64,000 nucleotides of DNA from Bradyrhizobium sp. 4 (GTDB lineage: Bacteria; Pseudomonadota; Alphaproteobacteria; Rhizobiales; Xanthobacteraceae), in assembly GCF_023100905.1 (NCBI RefSeq), contig NZ_CP064686.1:3720001-3784000 (forward strand), written 5' to 3'. This document shows positions 34,827 through 43,284 of this stretch, piece after piece. Each line of letters starts with the position of its first letter. The stretch's first letter is position 1. The position numbers and the translations under genes were made by a program. A model generated the notes under the pieces. It had not been told where the DNA came from, searched no databases, and was given only the letters and a program-made list of their open reading frames with translations.

Positions 34827-35405
34827 TCAACTGTTGCTTTTGCGTGCCGCCAGCGCCATGCCGATCAGCGTGGCGCCGCCGAACAGCAGGTTGATCCCGA
34901 CGAGGATGCCGATCGCCCATTCCGCCGAGCTCGGCAATCCCGTGATCACCATGAACGAGATCGCGATGTCGACGAGGCCCGAGATCAGGAGCCACGACCA
35001 GCGGCCGCCCGGCTCGCGACGATGCTCCAGTGCGTACATGATGGTGGCGACGCCCTCGGCGAGGAAATAGGCGCCGAGCACGATGGTCAGCGTCAGCACG
35101 GCCTGCATCGGCCGCGCCAGCAGCAGCATGCCTGCGAGCACGGCGAGCGCGGCCGAGATCAGCGACCACCAGAAGCCCGGCGTGCTGCGTGCCCAATAGG
35201 TGGCGATCAATCCGCCGATGCCGCTGATCAGGAACATCCAGCCGAGGAAGATCGCAATCGCAAGGCTTGCGAGCGGCGGCAGGATCAGCGCGGCTACGCC
35301 GAGCACGGAAAGCAGGATCCCTTCGAACAGGAAGGCCTTCCAATGCGCCTTGACCGTCCGGCTCATGGCGGATTGCAGCCGGGAAAGATCCTCAGGCGAT
35401 GTCAT
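34827..35405 (-). CDS. HdeD-family membrane protein
   Basis: 192 residues with six hydrophobic spans arranged as three related hairpins, the HdeD/DUF308 pattern (AFLFEGILLSVLGVAALILPPLASLAIAI is the first). Linked to acid resistance in enterobacteria; in rhizobia usually an uncharacterised stress membrane protein. Ends 32 bp before the aroG promoter on the same strand. Confidence 0.9.
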   Translation of the reverse strand: MTSPEDLSRLQSAMSRTVKAHWKAFLFEGILLSVLGVAALILPPLASLAIAIFLGWMFLISGIGGLIATYWARSTPGFWWSLISAALAVLAGMLLLARPMQAVLTLTIVLGAYFLAEGVATIMYALEHRREPGGRWSWLLISGLVDIAISFMVITGLPSSAEWAIGILVGINLLFGGATLIGMALAARKSNS

Positions 35406-35479
35406 GGGCAGGCTCCGGATCGAGACGTGTGTGCTCGATCTAGTCTAGTACGTGCGCACCGCGCTCGCCACCCCGCGGC

Positions 35480-36520
35480 TCAGCCGCCGCCGTGCGCCGA
35501 CGAAAAACCTTCGCCGCTGGTGCGGATGCGGTTGCGGCCGAGAACATAGATCGCGGTCGTGACGATCAGAAGTGCGAGGCCGAGCAGGATCGAGACCAGG
35601 CCGATCGGGATCAGGGCCAGCGTCAGATTGCGCTCGGGGTTGATGAGCCAGTGATGGATCGAGGTCAGCACGAAGGCGAGCCCGAGAAAGCCGACGCCGC
35701 CACCGGCCAGCAGCAGCGCCCACATCCGGCGGAGCTGGCTGAGGCGCTCCCGCGCGACGTCGGTTCGGGGTGCATGATGGCGCGCGACGCGCCGTACCAG
35801 TCGGATGGCGAAGGCGATCGAGCTGAAGCCGATCAGCAGGCTCGCGCCGCCCAACCACATCCGCAGCGTCGGATCCAGATCCGGCATGCGCTGGAGTGTG
35901 AGCAGCGGGAAGTCGAAGGCCGAATGCAGGGCGAGCGGGCCTGCGAAGATCAGCAGGCGGCTGGAGAGACGGGCCCAGTCGCGATGATGGCGGTTCGCAC
36001 CCAGCGCCGTGCCGGCGCGCGCGATGGTCAGATAGGCGCCGGCGATGATGCCGAGCGCGCCGTGGAACGGCACCGTCAGCACGCTGCGCAAGGCGGCCAG
36101 CGAGCGCCACATTTCGGCGTGCTGGACGAGATAGGCGAGGTTCTCGTAGGCGGCGAAGCCCAGGCCGACCGCGGCGCCATAGACCACGGTGTCCATCGGA
36201 TTGGCGAAGGTCCGCCGCTTGGTCGAGGCGACCAGCACGATGGCGATCACCTTGACCGCTTCCTCCGGCAGCGCGACGCCGAAGATCGAATGCATGGCCA
36301 GCGCCGCCCACGGGTTGTCCGGGGCCGCGACCATTTTGGCGAAAGGGGCGCGGGCCAGGCCCAGCAGCGAAATGCTGGCCGCGCCGAGCAGGAACGCGGT
36401 CCAGACCTGGGCCGGCGGTCCCGGGCGTTCCTCGGCGGCAATGACAAGCCACAGCATCAGCAGCGCCGGTGCAATGGCGGCCGTTCCGATGACGGTGGGT
36501 AACGCTTCAATCAGGTACAT
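35480..36520 (-). CDS. PrsW-family intramembrane metalloprotease
   Basis: 346 residues, about nine membrane spans. The metalloprotease signature is GVALPEEAVKVIAIV (Glu-Glu-x-x-Lys). Further conserved blocks are YGAAVGLGFAAYENLAYL, VPFHGALG and LHSAFDFPLL, whose His residues are likely zinc ligands. Bacillus PrsW cleaves an anti-sigma factor; the target here is unknown. Start ATG 36520. Confidence 0.9.
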   Translation of the reverse strand: MYLIEALPTVIGTAAIAPALLMLWLVIAAEERPGPPAQVWTAFLLGAASISLLGLARAPFAKMVAAPDNPWAALAMHSIFGVALPEEAVKVIAIVLVASTKRRTFANPMDTVVYGAAVGLGFAAYENLAYLVQHAEMWRSLAALRSVLTVPFHGALGIIAGAYLTIARAGTALGANRHHRDWARLSSRLLIFAGPLALHSAFDFPLLTLQRMPDLDPTLRMWLGGASLLIGFSSIAFAIRLVRRVARHHAPRTDVARERLSQLRRMWALLLAGGGVGFLGLAFVLTSIHHWLINPERNLTLALIPIGLVSILLGLALLIVTTAIYVLGRNRIRTSGEGFSSAHGGG

Positions 36521-36849
36521 CGGCGCCGAAAATAGGTTCCCTTGATCCGCTTATCCACATCGTCCAATGCGACCTTCTGTCATGCGCTTGCTGTCGCGTC
36601 TCTTAACAAGCGTGACAGCCTGCGTTCATCAAGACGGTCGCCGAAGTGTAGAATATGGAGTGCAATCAATCGCATGACAGAACCACCTCGTCATCCCTGA
36701 CAACGGTCGCACGCCCGTCGTCGGATCGCGATTGGTAAGTCAGATCGCGGCAATGTGCAGGTTTCTTCGATTCACGCATGAACGTGTCGCCGCGGCAAGT
36801 CCAGAGCCGGGATAGCCCCTCCGGGCGAGGCATGGCTTGGCAAGCCGGC
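36521..36849. other. Intergenic region without a convincing gene
   Basis: About 330 bp. A minus-strand frame at 36666-36869 exists but has no ribosome site and an amino-acid mix like random GC-rich sequence. Contains scattered GACAG/CTGTC pairs but no strong hairpin. Confidence 0.45.
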
Positions 36850-37011
36850 CTAGTCACGCTTCGTCGCACGAGAGGGTGACGAGATCCGGTGTGCCCGGAT
36901 CTGCTCCAGCTCCCAAAAGGCGCGTATGAGGCACGTGCCGAGACAGAGCACGATGAGCAACAGCAGGAAGGCCTGGTCGACGGCAGGGATGTGAGTGGGG
37001 ATGGGAGTCAT
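36850..37011 (-). CDS. Small single-span membrane protein
   Basis: 53 residues from the ATG at 37011. One long hydrophobic segment (about 13-30, AFLLLLIVLCLGTCLIRAF) is followed by a basic tail (RAHRISSPSRATKRD), predicting a cytoplasmic C-terminus. No obvious ribosome site. Function unknown. Confidence 0.5.
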   Translation of the reverse strand: MTPIPTHIPAVDQAFLLLLIVLCLGTCLIRAFWELEQIRAHRISSPSRATKRD

Positions 37012-37098
37012 GGCAATGATAAAGCAACGCCCGTGCCACGCGTTCCCGCCGCGGCCTGTGCTATCTGCAAGGGCCGCCGCTCCCAAGCCCGCTTTGAC

Positions 37099-37356
37099 TC
37101 AATGCGTGGTGAACGGCGGCGGTGCGTCGGGCGCGACGTCGAAGGCGCCGAGATGGAATTCCTCGCCGATGGACGCGTCCGGCTCGGAATGCTGCGCCAT
37201 CAGCGTGAACGCGGCCTGCGGGTATTGCTTCCAGATGTCGAGATCGCCGGTGGTGATGGTGAGCCAGCCGAAGGTGTACATGTAGCGTCCGGGCTCGGTG
37301 ACCCGGCCGACCCTGTCCCAGGTGATCTTTTCGACTGTGATTTTCTCGACTGCCAT
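37099..37356 (-). CDS. Conserved hypothetical protein
   Basis: 85 residues from the ATG at 37356, with GGGGGA upstream. Begins MAVEKITVEKITWDRVGRVTE and has no signal or membrane span; the aromatic, acidic composition suggests a small cytosolic domain. Function not recognised. Confidence 0.7.
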   Translation of the reverse strand: MAVEKITVEKITWDRVGRVTEPGRYMYTFGWLTITTGDLDIWKQYPQAAFTLMAQHSEPDASIGEEFHLGAFDVAPDAPPPFTTH

Positions 37357-37460
37357 TCGGTCCCCCGATCGCAAGTCTGCAGATGATGCCCGGCAAGAGC
37401 CGCGGACCTTCAAAAGCTGACCCCGGAATGGGGCTGCGATAGGGCGGCGCGGCGCGAGGA

Positions 37461-38087
37461 TCAGGCCGATTGCAGCATGGGCGTGCGGACGATCAGCCGG
37501 ACGACGTCATCCCGCGACTGCTTTTCCGCGAATTTGACCGCGAACCCGTTTTCGAATTTGCGGATCACGCGCCCGACGCAAGCGCCGACCGCAAGCGGAG
37601 TTCCCACTGGCGGATCGTACTCGCAGGATATCGCAACACCGGCCGTGGAGACGTCGATGATGAAGCAGGCATGGGTGCTGCCGTCGGCGAGCGTCAGGAA
37701 GGTGTGCGCGACCTGCGGAACGAAGCGCGCGTCATTCCGCAGCTCCTGGACGCTGGCGTCCTTCTGCTTCTTCTCGAGCCAGGTCAGCTTTTCCGACATC
37801 CAGGCGCGCCGGGCCCGCGTCATGTCGAGCTCCATCAGGAAGCCCGACTTCAGCGTCGCGCTGATGGTGCACTGGAATTCGCCAAAATCTTGGAAGTATG
37901 AGGTCACGCGCTCGCCGACCTTTCCGACCACGGGAACGTCGACCATCATGCGGAACGGTGAGACGCGGCTGGTGCGGCACGCGAAGGTGCGCAGCTTGCC
38001 CTCGCAATCGTACCAGCGCGGCAGCGAGTAGCTGCCGCTCACGGTGACTTGCACGGCACGCTGTCTGAGGAACTCTGCGACGGACAT
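37461..38087 (-). CDS. PilZ-domain protein
   Basis: 208 residues from the ATG at 38087 (a TTG 17 codons upstream is weaker). Two beta-rich halves: an N-terminal PilZ-like part with CRTSRVSPFRMMVDVP and a C-terminal PilZ-like part with DARFVPQVAHTFLTLADGSTH, IIDVSTAGVAISCE and FAVKF. The classical RxxxR...DxSxxG c-di-GMP motif is only partly recognisable, so nucleotide binding is uncertain. Confidence 0.75.
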   Translation of the reverse strand: MSVAEFLRQRAVQVTVSGSYSLPRWYDCEGKLRTFACRTSRVSPFRMMVDVPVVGKVGERVTSYFQDFGEFQCTISATLKSGFLMELDMTRARRAWMSEKLTWLEKKQKDASVQELRNDARFVPQVAHTFLTLADGSTHACFIIDVSTAGVAISCEYDPPVGTPLAVGACVGRVIRKFENGFAVKFAEKQSRDDVVRLIVRTPMLQSA

Positions 38088-38252
38088 GGGCGCCAATCGT
38101 GTTTCGGAGGTTTTCCGTAATTCCACGGTAGCAATCAAATTCTAAGCAAATGATACCGGCGCTCACGAGCAGGGGTAAATTTTTGGTAAACGCGCGGGTC
38201 GGGATGGGCGGCATAGCGCCGCGATTAGCAGGCCCGCGATCTCACGATTGCG

Positions 38253-38900
38253 TCATCCGAGCAGCACCAGCAGCGCCAGCACGCCAATGGCCATGACGAG
38301 CTTGATCGTCGCGCAGGTCTGGCTGCCGGGTCCGCGCTCAAATCCGAACCACGGCAATGCATGCCGCATCGCGCGCGTTGCGAATGCTTCGACGATGACG
38401 AACAAGAGAGCGATGCCGGCGAGGAAGGACCATGATGCATCCGGCAGCATCCATGCCGCGAGCCACGCGGGAACGGACGCCTTCAGCGATGCCAGCAGCG
38501 CGAACCATCCGAACAGCGATACGAAGCCCTTGATGATGTCGGGCCCGATCGTGCCGGGCTCGAGACGGATGCCGATCTTTCCAAGAGCGAGTTCGATGCG
38601 CTCGCCATCGGTGAAGAAGAGGAAGGCGCCGAGGTAGAGCGGGACGCGCGACTGAAACAGGAGCGCGACCATGCCGAACAGGACGGCGTAGCCGAAAGCG
38701 TCACTGACGATGGTCGTGCCGGCCGCCTGCGATGGCTCCGGTGCAGCCGTGGCCCGAGGCAGCGACCTGGCGCGCGCCATGTGCTCGAGCATTCTAGCGC
38801 GGCGCTCCGGCGCGTAGGCTGCCGAGCGGTGGATCCATGGCGGCGGCGCCGGCGAGGCAATTCCGGCCTGGTCGTCCGAGGGAGATTTATGCTGCGCCAT
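38253..38900 (-). CDS. Multispan membrane protein of unknown function
   Basis: 215 residues. A polar N-terminal 60 residues precedes about four membrane segments (near 65-95, 120-145, 152-175 and 193-213). FFTDGERIELALGKIGIRLEPG connects the first pair. Family not recognised. Confidence 0.7.
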   Translation of the reverse strand: MAQHKSPSDDQAGIASPAPPPWIHRSAAYAPERRARMLEHMARARSLPRATAAPEPSQAAGTTIVSDAFGYAVLFGMVALLFQSRVPLYLGAFLFFTDGERIELALGKIGIRLEPGTIGPDIIKGFVSLFGWFALLASLKASVPAWLAAWMLPDASWSFLAGIALLFVIVEAFATRAMRHALPWFGFERGPGSQTCATIKLVMAIGVLALLVLLG

Positions 38901-39003
38901 GGGCCTGCATCCGGTTCCATCTGGACATTGGTCGGAGCCGAGGGGCAGGGAGGTTCATGCGGGGGCCGCAGATATCGCCGCGTCATCCAAAACGCCCGGA
39001 TAA

Positions 39004-39078
39004 TGGCGCTCCCTAGCGGAATCGAACCGCTCTCTCCACCGTGAAAGGGTGGCGTCCTAACCGATAGACGAAGGGAGC
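39004..39078 (-). tRNA. tRNA-Glu (UUC)
   Basis: Minus strand. Acceptor stem GCTCCCT/AGGGAGC, D-arm GTCTATCGGTTAGGAC, anticodon loop CTTTCAC (anticodon TTC), T-arm AGCGGTTCGATTCCGCT and an encoded CCA (39004-39006). 75 nt including CCA. Confidence 0.97.
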
Positions 39079-39302
39079 AAACCCAGGGCCCCGCCGCTTT
39101 TCGCGGCACGGCCGCTGGCCGCCCGAGTCATGCCCGGCGGCTGCAGCGGGCGAACCTATAATGGCCTTTGGCGCCCTGGGCAAGCCGTCAGGGAACGGTC
39201 TTTTGGCACCGGTGGATAGCATCCTCCGCCGGATCATTCGGGGCGAATTCAACGGTTTCTTAGGTTCCCTGAGCTAGCGCTGGAGGGGGAGAATTTGAGC
39301 CG

Positions 39303-39557
39303 ATGCCACCGCCCAAGAAGCGCGCAGCCCGCAAGTCGCTGTCGCAGCATGCCTGGATCACGCTCGAGGGCGGATTCGCGGCGCGGCAATGCCTGGTCCA
39401 GGACATCTCCGCCACGGGCGCCAAGATCACGCTGGACGAGGATGCGGGCCAGCTCCCGGGCGTGATCCGGATGGCGTTCGCGCGCGATGCGCGGACCGGG
39501 CGGAGCTGCCAGGTGGTTTGGCGCCGCGGCAAATCGGCCGGCATCAAGTTCATCTGA
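39303..39557 (+). CDS. Minimal PilZ-domain protein
   Basis: 84 residues comprising little more than one PilZ barrel: LSQHAWITLEGGFAARQC, VQDISATGAKITL (D-x-S-x-x-G) and CQVVWRRGKSAGIKF. Bradyrhizobium has many such single-domain copies. The D-x-S-x-x-G box is present, while the upstream Arg motif is only approximate. Confidence 0.85.
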   Translation: MPPPKKRAARKSLSQHAWITLEGGFAARQCLVQDISATGAKITLDEDAGQLPGVIRMAFARDARTGRSCQVVWRRGKSAGIKFI

Positions 39558-39614
39558 CCCCGGGCAAAGTGACCTCGATGGCGCGCGGCGCCGGTTCGGG
39601 TTAGAACGGCCCGC

Positions 39615-39860
39615 ATGCGTGCGCCGCTCCTCATCCTGATCTCGTTGCTGACCATGTCCGCGGCCGCGGCGGAAGCCTTGCGTCTGCCGCCTCCGGAGGG
39701 CCCGCAGACCGGCAAGGCCTTGCCGCTCAAGGGTGCCGGCGGGAGCGCGAAAGCGGGCTCCTGCCCCGCCTATGGCCGCGGCTTCCATCTGGTCGAGAGC
39801 ACCGGCACCTGCGTCAAGATCGGCGGCTCGATCAGCGTCGAGACCACGATCAGGCGCTGA
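39615..39860 (+). CDS. Small secreted protein with porin-like N-terminal motif
   Basis: 81 residues. Signal peptide about 1-19. The C-terminal half, CPAYGRGFHLVESTGTCVKIGGSI (in part), resembles the start of the mature domain of rhizobial porins (C-x-x-YG-x-GF...GT-x-TC-x-(K/R)-x-GG). The protein stops where the porin barrel would begin, so it is either a porin remnant or a small independent cystine-loop protein. Confidence 0.7.
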   Translation: MRAPLLILISLLTMSAAAAEALRLPPPEGPQTGKALPLKGAGGSAKAGSCPAYGRGFHLVESTGTCVKIGGSISVETTIRR

Positions 39861-39865
39861 CCTCG

Positions 39866-40033
39866 ATGCCACCGGATATCATGCGGCCCGAAATCATCGT
39901 CCCGTTCGTGATGTATTGCGCGCTGCTGTGGTGGATCGGCCGCGGCCTGAGCTGGACCGCGCGGCTCGCCACCGCGGCCGTGACGCTCGTGCTGATTTTC
40001 TGCGTGCTGCTTTTCGAGCGCGGTTGGCCCTAA
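39866..40033 (+). CDS. Small two-span membrane protein
   Basis: 55 codons, five bases after the preceding gene. Two hydrophobic segments (about 10-24 and 32-50) joined by GRGLSWTARL, ending FERGWP. Function unknown; probably cotranscribed with the porin-motif protein. Confidence 0.6.
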   Translation: MPPDIMRPEIIVPFVMYCALLWWIGRGLSWTARLATAAVTLVLIFCVLLFERGWP

Positions 40034-40045
40034 ACAAAAAAACGC

Positions 40046-40070
40046 GAAAACAACCCCATGCACAGTAGCC
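40046..40070. repeat. Second copy of the dispersed 25-bp repeat
   Basis: Exact reverse complement of 18695-18719, here just after the stop of a small gene. Two exact 25-base copies 21 kb apart argue for a repeat family rather than chance. Confidence 0.8.
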
Positions 40071-40142
40071 GCCACCTCTTGGCGGCACGCGGCGAAGTGC
40101 CGATTCATCGTGCTCTCAACGAGGGTTAAGCCGCATCACCGC

Positions 40143-40781
40143 TCACGACATCGGCGGTGCCACAAATTGCGCAAAACCGGGCCGTTTGCCGAGATCGGCG
40201 AGCCAGCGCGTCAGATGCGGCTGCGCGGGCCGGGTGATGCCCTCGACGCCGAGCCAGCGCCGCGCATAGGCGCCGATCGCGATATCGGCGAGGGTGAACG
40301 CATCGCCGTCCATGAACGGACGCGTGGAGAGCAGACGGTCGGCGATGGCCCAGACCTCGGCGGCGGCATCCGCATCCTTCTGCAACTGGATCATGTCGCG
40401 CTCGGCGGGCGGCGTGCGCACGAGGCCCCAGAACACCGGGCGGTCGACCGGCTGCACCATCGACAGCGTCCAGTCGAGCCAGCGGTCGACGCTGGCGCGC
40501 AGCTTCGGCGCCTCGGGATAGATCGGCGTGCCGCGCCCGTGCGCGAGGCAGAGATAGCGCATGATCGAATTGGACTCCCACAGCGTGAAGTCGCCCTCGA
40601 CCAGCGTCGGGATCCGCGCATTGGGGTTCATCGCGAGATAGTCGGCCTCGCGGGTCTTGCCAAACGCCATGCCGGCGTCGATGCGCTCGTAAGCCAGGCT
40701 GAGCTCGGCGAGGCACCACAGCACCTTCTGCACGTTGACCGAATTGGCGCGGCCCCAGATCGTCAGCTTTTGGTCCGGCAC
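40143..40781 (-). CDS. Glutathione S-transferase family protein
   Basis: 212 residues. The thioredoxin-like N-terminal domain has WGRANSVNVQKVLWCLAEL and the cis-Pro/glutathione-binding NPNARIPTLVEG and LWESNSIMRYL. The all-helical C-terminal domain includes the N-capping box FMDGDAFTLADIAIG. Most likely detoxification; substrate unknown. Confidence 0.93.
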   Translation of the reverse strand: MPDQKLTIWGRANSVNVQKVLWCLAELSLAYERIDAGMAFGKTREADYLAMNPNARIPTLVEGDFTLWESNSIMRYLCLAHGRGTPIYPEAPKLRASVDRWLDWTLSMVQPVDRPVFWGLVRTPPAERDMIQLQKDADAAAEVWAIADRLLSTRPFMDGDAFTLADIAIGAYARRWLGVEGITRPAQPHLTRWLADLGKRPGFAQFVAPPMS

Positions 40782-40884
40782 GTCATCCTCCCCAGGCGTT
40801 TCTTTCGGCGCGGGTAATAGCGGAATTCACTGCGGCGAGCGACGCGCGATTGCGCCGATCCTCTCATGCAAAAGGTCCGCATGC

Positions 40885-40911
40885 AAAAAGCTCCGCCCGA
40901 GGCGGAGCTTT
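40885..40911 (-). terminator. Intrinsic terminator of the 26-residue membrane-protein gene
   Basis: On the minus strand AAGCTCCGCC/GGCGGAGCTT with a three-base loop, followed by TTTTT. Lies 28 bp beyond the stop of the gene at 40939-41019. Confidence 0.8.
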
Positions 40912-40938
40912 CATTGCAAGGTCAAGCTGGTCAGGCGA

Positions 40939-41019
40939 TCAGCGGCCGAAGAACAGCCACAGCAAGATGATCACCGGGATCGGCACACCCAGCATCCACA
41001 ACAAAATTCCGCGTCCCAT
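40939..41019 (-). CDS. 26-residue membrane peptide
   Basis: Encodes MGRGILLWMLGVPIPVIILL and six more residues: a single hydrophobic span with Arg at both ends. Perfect GGAGG ribosome site, a perfect EcfG promoter box 34 nt upstream and its own terminator downstream make it a very well supported micro-gene. Similar MGRG(I/L)LLW peptides occur widely in proteobacteria; function unknown. Confidence 0.85.
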   Translation of the reverse strand: MGRGILLWMLGVPIPVIILLWLFFGR

Positions 41020-41052
41020 CGTGTCCTCCTCCAATTGCATTGTCGAAGAGAG

Positions 41053-41077
41053 AACGCTTAGGGCAGGGGCTGGTTCC
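41053..41077 (-). promoter_or_regulatory. EcfG promoter GGAAC-N16-CGTT
   Basis: Perfect match on the minus strand (GGAAC 41073-41077, CGTT 41053-41056), 34 nt before the ATG of the 26-residue membrane peptide. Confidence 0.85.
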
Positions 41078-41089
41078 CGCGGAAAGGCT

Positions 41090-41542
41090 CTACCAATGGC
41101 CGATGTTGGGCATCGACGACCACGGCTCCTGCGGCGGCTTCGGGTCGCCCTTCTGCAAGATCTCGATCGAGTGCAGATCCGGCGAGCGGACGAAGGCCAT
41201 GTTGCCGTCGCGCGGCGGCCGGTTGATCGTGACGCCGGCCTTCATCAGCTTCTCGCAGGTTGCGTAGATATCGTCGACCTCATAGGCGAGATGGCCGAAG
41301 AAGCGGTCCTCGCCGTATTTTTCCTCGTCCCAATTCCAGGTGAGCTCGACCAGCGGCGCGCCGCGCGTCTGCGGCTGCTTCTTCAGCGCCTCGAGATCGT
41401 CCGACGAGCACAGGAACACCAGCGTGAAACGCCCCTTGTCGTTCTCGATCCGCCGCACCTCCTTCAGCCCCAGCGCATCCTGGTAAAACTTCAGCGCGAC
41501 ATCGAGATTGCGCACGCGCAGCATGGTGTGGAGGTATCGCAT
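41090..41542 (-). CDS. VOC-family protein, lactoylglutathione-lyase-like
   Basis: 150 residues. Glyoxalase I-like halves: RYLHTMLRVRNLDVALKFYQDALGL with metal His in LHTM, VELTWNW and GHLAYEVDDIYATCEKL (His), and SPDLHSIEILQ with the terminal acidic ligand. The order of ligands fits a nickel or zinc GloA that isomerises the methylglyoxal-glutathione adduct, though some relatives differ. Confidence 0.88.
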   Translation of the reverse strand: MRYLHTMLRVRNLDVALKFYQDALGLKEVRRIENDKGRFTLVFLCSSDDLEALKKQPQTRGAPLVELTWNWDEEKYGEDRFFGHLAYEVDDIYATCEKLMKAGVTINRPPRDGNMAFVRSPDLHSIEILQKGDPKPPQEPWSSMPNIGHW

Positions 41543-41660
41543 GGTTGTTGCTCCCTGGGTGGATGGAGGGTTTTTGGTTCGGCCGAGCCGAAGGGAGTAG
41601 GAGATAGCAGGAAAATCCGAGGAGGGGCAGGGGGCGGGTGCACATGTGCATGAGGGCGAA

Positions 41661-41687
41661 GCCGGCTGATGAAGTAAATCAGCCGGC
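41661..41687. repeat. 10-bp inverted repeat GCCGGCTGAT / ATCAGCCGGC
   Basis: Perfect stem with a 7-base loop between two minus-strand VOC genes, 84 bp beyond the stop of the upstream one. It may be a terminator lacking a T-run. Confidence 0.5.
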
Positions 41688-41770
41688 GAAATTTCAATGC
41701 ACTTTCACCGTAAATCCAGTGGCGCACACGCGCCATTGGCAGTGTGTGCGGGGCGGTCTGCTGCCGCGGC

Positions 41771-42169
41771 CTATTGCGTCGCGAGGCGCTTTCCGGCCTG
41801 CTCGGCCGGCGGCGTGAAGAGCGATACTGCGGTGCCTTCGGGGTCACGAAACTGGAACGTCCTGTTGCCCCATGGCATCGTTTTCAGCTCGTGCACCAGC
41901 GTGACCTTGTCTTTCAGGCGCTCATAATCCGCATCGATGTCCTCAACCTGAAACTCGATCACGGCGGTCCGATTGGCGCCGGGCTCGGCACTGTTTTCTT
42001 TCCAGAGCGCGACCGTCTCGGCTGCGCCGATTGCCAGGTTGGCGCCCGGCGTCACGATCTTGGCGAACACCGGCGCGAGCCATTCGGCGGAAACTCCGGT
42101 GATCATTTCGTAGAACGAAACCATGCTTTTGATGTCGGTGGCGATCAGGCGAGTGGAGGCGAACTTCAT
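41771..42169 (-). CDS. VOC-family (glyoxalase/dioxygenase-fold) protein
   Basis: 132 residues from the ATG at 42169. N-terminal ASTRLIATDIKSMVSFYEMITG and C-terminal FQFRDPEGTAVSLF are the paired beta-alpha-beta modules of the VOC fold; the final Glu ligand is replaced (PEGTAVSLF). Substrate unknown; may be a fosfomycin/bleomycin-resistance-like or catabolic relative. Confidence 0.85.
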   Translation of the reverse strand: MKFASTRLIATDIKSMVSFYEMITGVSAEWLAPVFAKIVTPGANLAIGAAETVALWKENSAEPGANRTAVIEFQVEDIDADYERLKDKVTLVHELKTMPWGNRTFQFRDPEGTAVSLFTPPAEQAGKRLATQ

Positions 42170-42471
42170 GGCATGTCCTTTGGTTGACCGCAGATTTGAG
42201 CGGCATCGCGGGGCTCGTCGCACACCGCTGCTGCCACCCTGATGTCAGCAGTCACGACGCCGCGCCGAGCGTGCGAACTAAGGGCATGAATTGCGATGGC
42301 AGTGCTCAAGCGCTAGACCACGAGCCCCTTCACGCGAAGCGCCCCAGAGCGCGAACCGGGCCGTCAGAACGGTGACGCAAACCGCAGAATTGGCCACCTC
42401 ACTCACGGGTGGACAGGCTTGTGTAGCCGCTCGCAGATGAACTCCTCGCGGCAATGACGCGACTAACGGCC

Positions 42472-42672
42472 ATGGCCAATATCCTAGGTGAGCTTCTGTT
42501 TGCACTGATCCGCTCGATTGTTGCTGGATGGGCGTATGCGCTCTGGGTCAAACTGGCGACATGGCTCGAGCCGAAAATCCAACGGCGTTGGGTGAAGCTT
42601 GCCGTAGGAGGCCTCCTCGGCTTGGCAGCTTATTTTATGATTCCGATCTTGATGGGGCTGTTGGGCCTTTGA
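42472..42672 (+). CDS. Small membrane protein
   Basis: 66 residues from the ATG at 42472 (ATG 42454 also possible; neither has a clear ribosome site). Two hydrophobic stretches, LGELLFALIRSIVAGWAYALWV and LAVGGLLGLAAYFMIPILMGLLGL, the second ending the protein. Five bases before the next membrane-protein gene. Confidence 0.6.
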   Translation: MANILGELLFALIRSIVAGWAYALWVKLATWLEPKIQRRWVKLAVGGLLGLAAYFMIPILMGLLGL

Positions 42673-42677
42673 ACACA

Positions 42678-42947
42678 ATGAAATCCGTTCTCATCGTCGC
42701 ACTGGCAATCGGGGCGCTCGTCTCGACGGTGCTGCTCGTCATGGAGCAGCTCACCGACTACTCCATCGCTGTGATGGTATGGGAGATGCCGGGCATATCC
42801 GCAGCCTACCTTTTCTGGGGAGCGGTTGGCAGTTCCGTTTTCCTGGGCGTCGCCATCACTTGGGCCGTGAATGCAATCGTTTACGGCGCGCCCGCCTTCG
42901 TTGTCCTTACAGTCGTCAAGCTGGCAATTCGCGGTCTGCCGAAGTGA
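42678..42947 (+). CDS. Small three-span membrane protein
   Basis: 89 residues from the ATG at 42678. Hydrophobic segments near 3-22, 36-60 and 63-82 with few charges. Pairs with the membrane protein immediately upstream; no family recognised. Confidence 0.6.
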   Translation: MKSVLIVALAIGALVSTVLLVMEQLTDYSIAVMVWEMPGISAAYLFWGAVGSSVFLGVAITWAVNAIVYGAPAFVVLTVVKLAIRGLPK

Positions 42948-43284
42948 TCTGGCAATGACCGTGGGGGCAGATCTTGGCCTATGCGTCGGGAATTACGCAT
43001 TACGGTGACACGCAGTTAACTGCGTGATCGCGGTGCTGTTCGCGAGCACCGACGGCTACCTTACGGGACAGTGCACTGACGCCGCAGGTGCCAACGAAAC
43101 GCATCACGCTTAACGTTTGTGAATGCCGCGTTGGCCGAACGCCTGCAATTCTCCAGTATTGGCGGCACTTCAGATCATCGGTGGAGTCAGGCTCTCCCGT
43201 CTCGCGGGACGGAGCGTGCATGCCTCGATCGGCGTCCGCCCGCCAACACACTAGCCGTATTCATTATGAGATTGAGGACAGGTG
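42948..43284. other. Intergenic region with an 18-bp palindrome
   Basis: No convincing gene in 337 bp. A perfect palindrome CACGCAGTTAACTGCGTG lies at 43009-43026 and could be a regulator site or small hairpin. Short AT-rich segments near 43255 fit a promoter for the gene at 43285. Confidence 0.5.

Noticed and set aside
35492..36502. 336-codon plus-strand frame opposite prsW
   Set aside because: Antisense shadow; low hydrophobicity, no ribosome site, no motif.
36666..36869. 67-codon minus-strand frame
   Set aside because: No ribosome site and random-like composition. A shorter start within it is possible but unsupported.
39770..40108. Minus-strand frame reading ATVHGVVF through the dispersed repeat
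   Set aside because: The shared peptide with 18693-18720 arises from the DNA repeat and not from a conserved gene.
43000..43251. 83-codon minus-strand frame in the region with the palindrome
   Set aside because: No ribosome site, Cys/Arg/Ser-rich shadow composition, and it crosses the palindrome.
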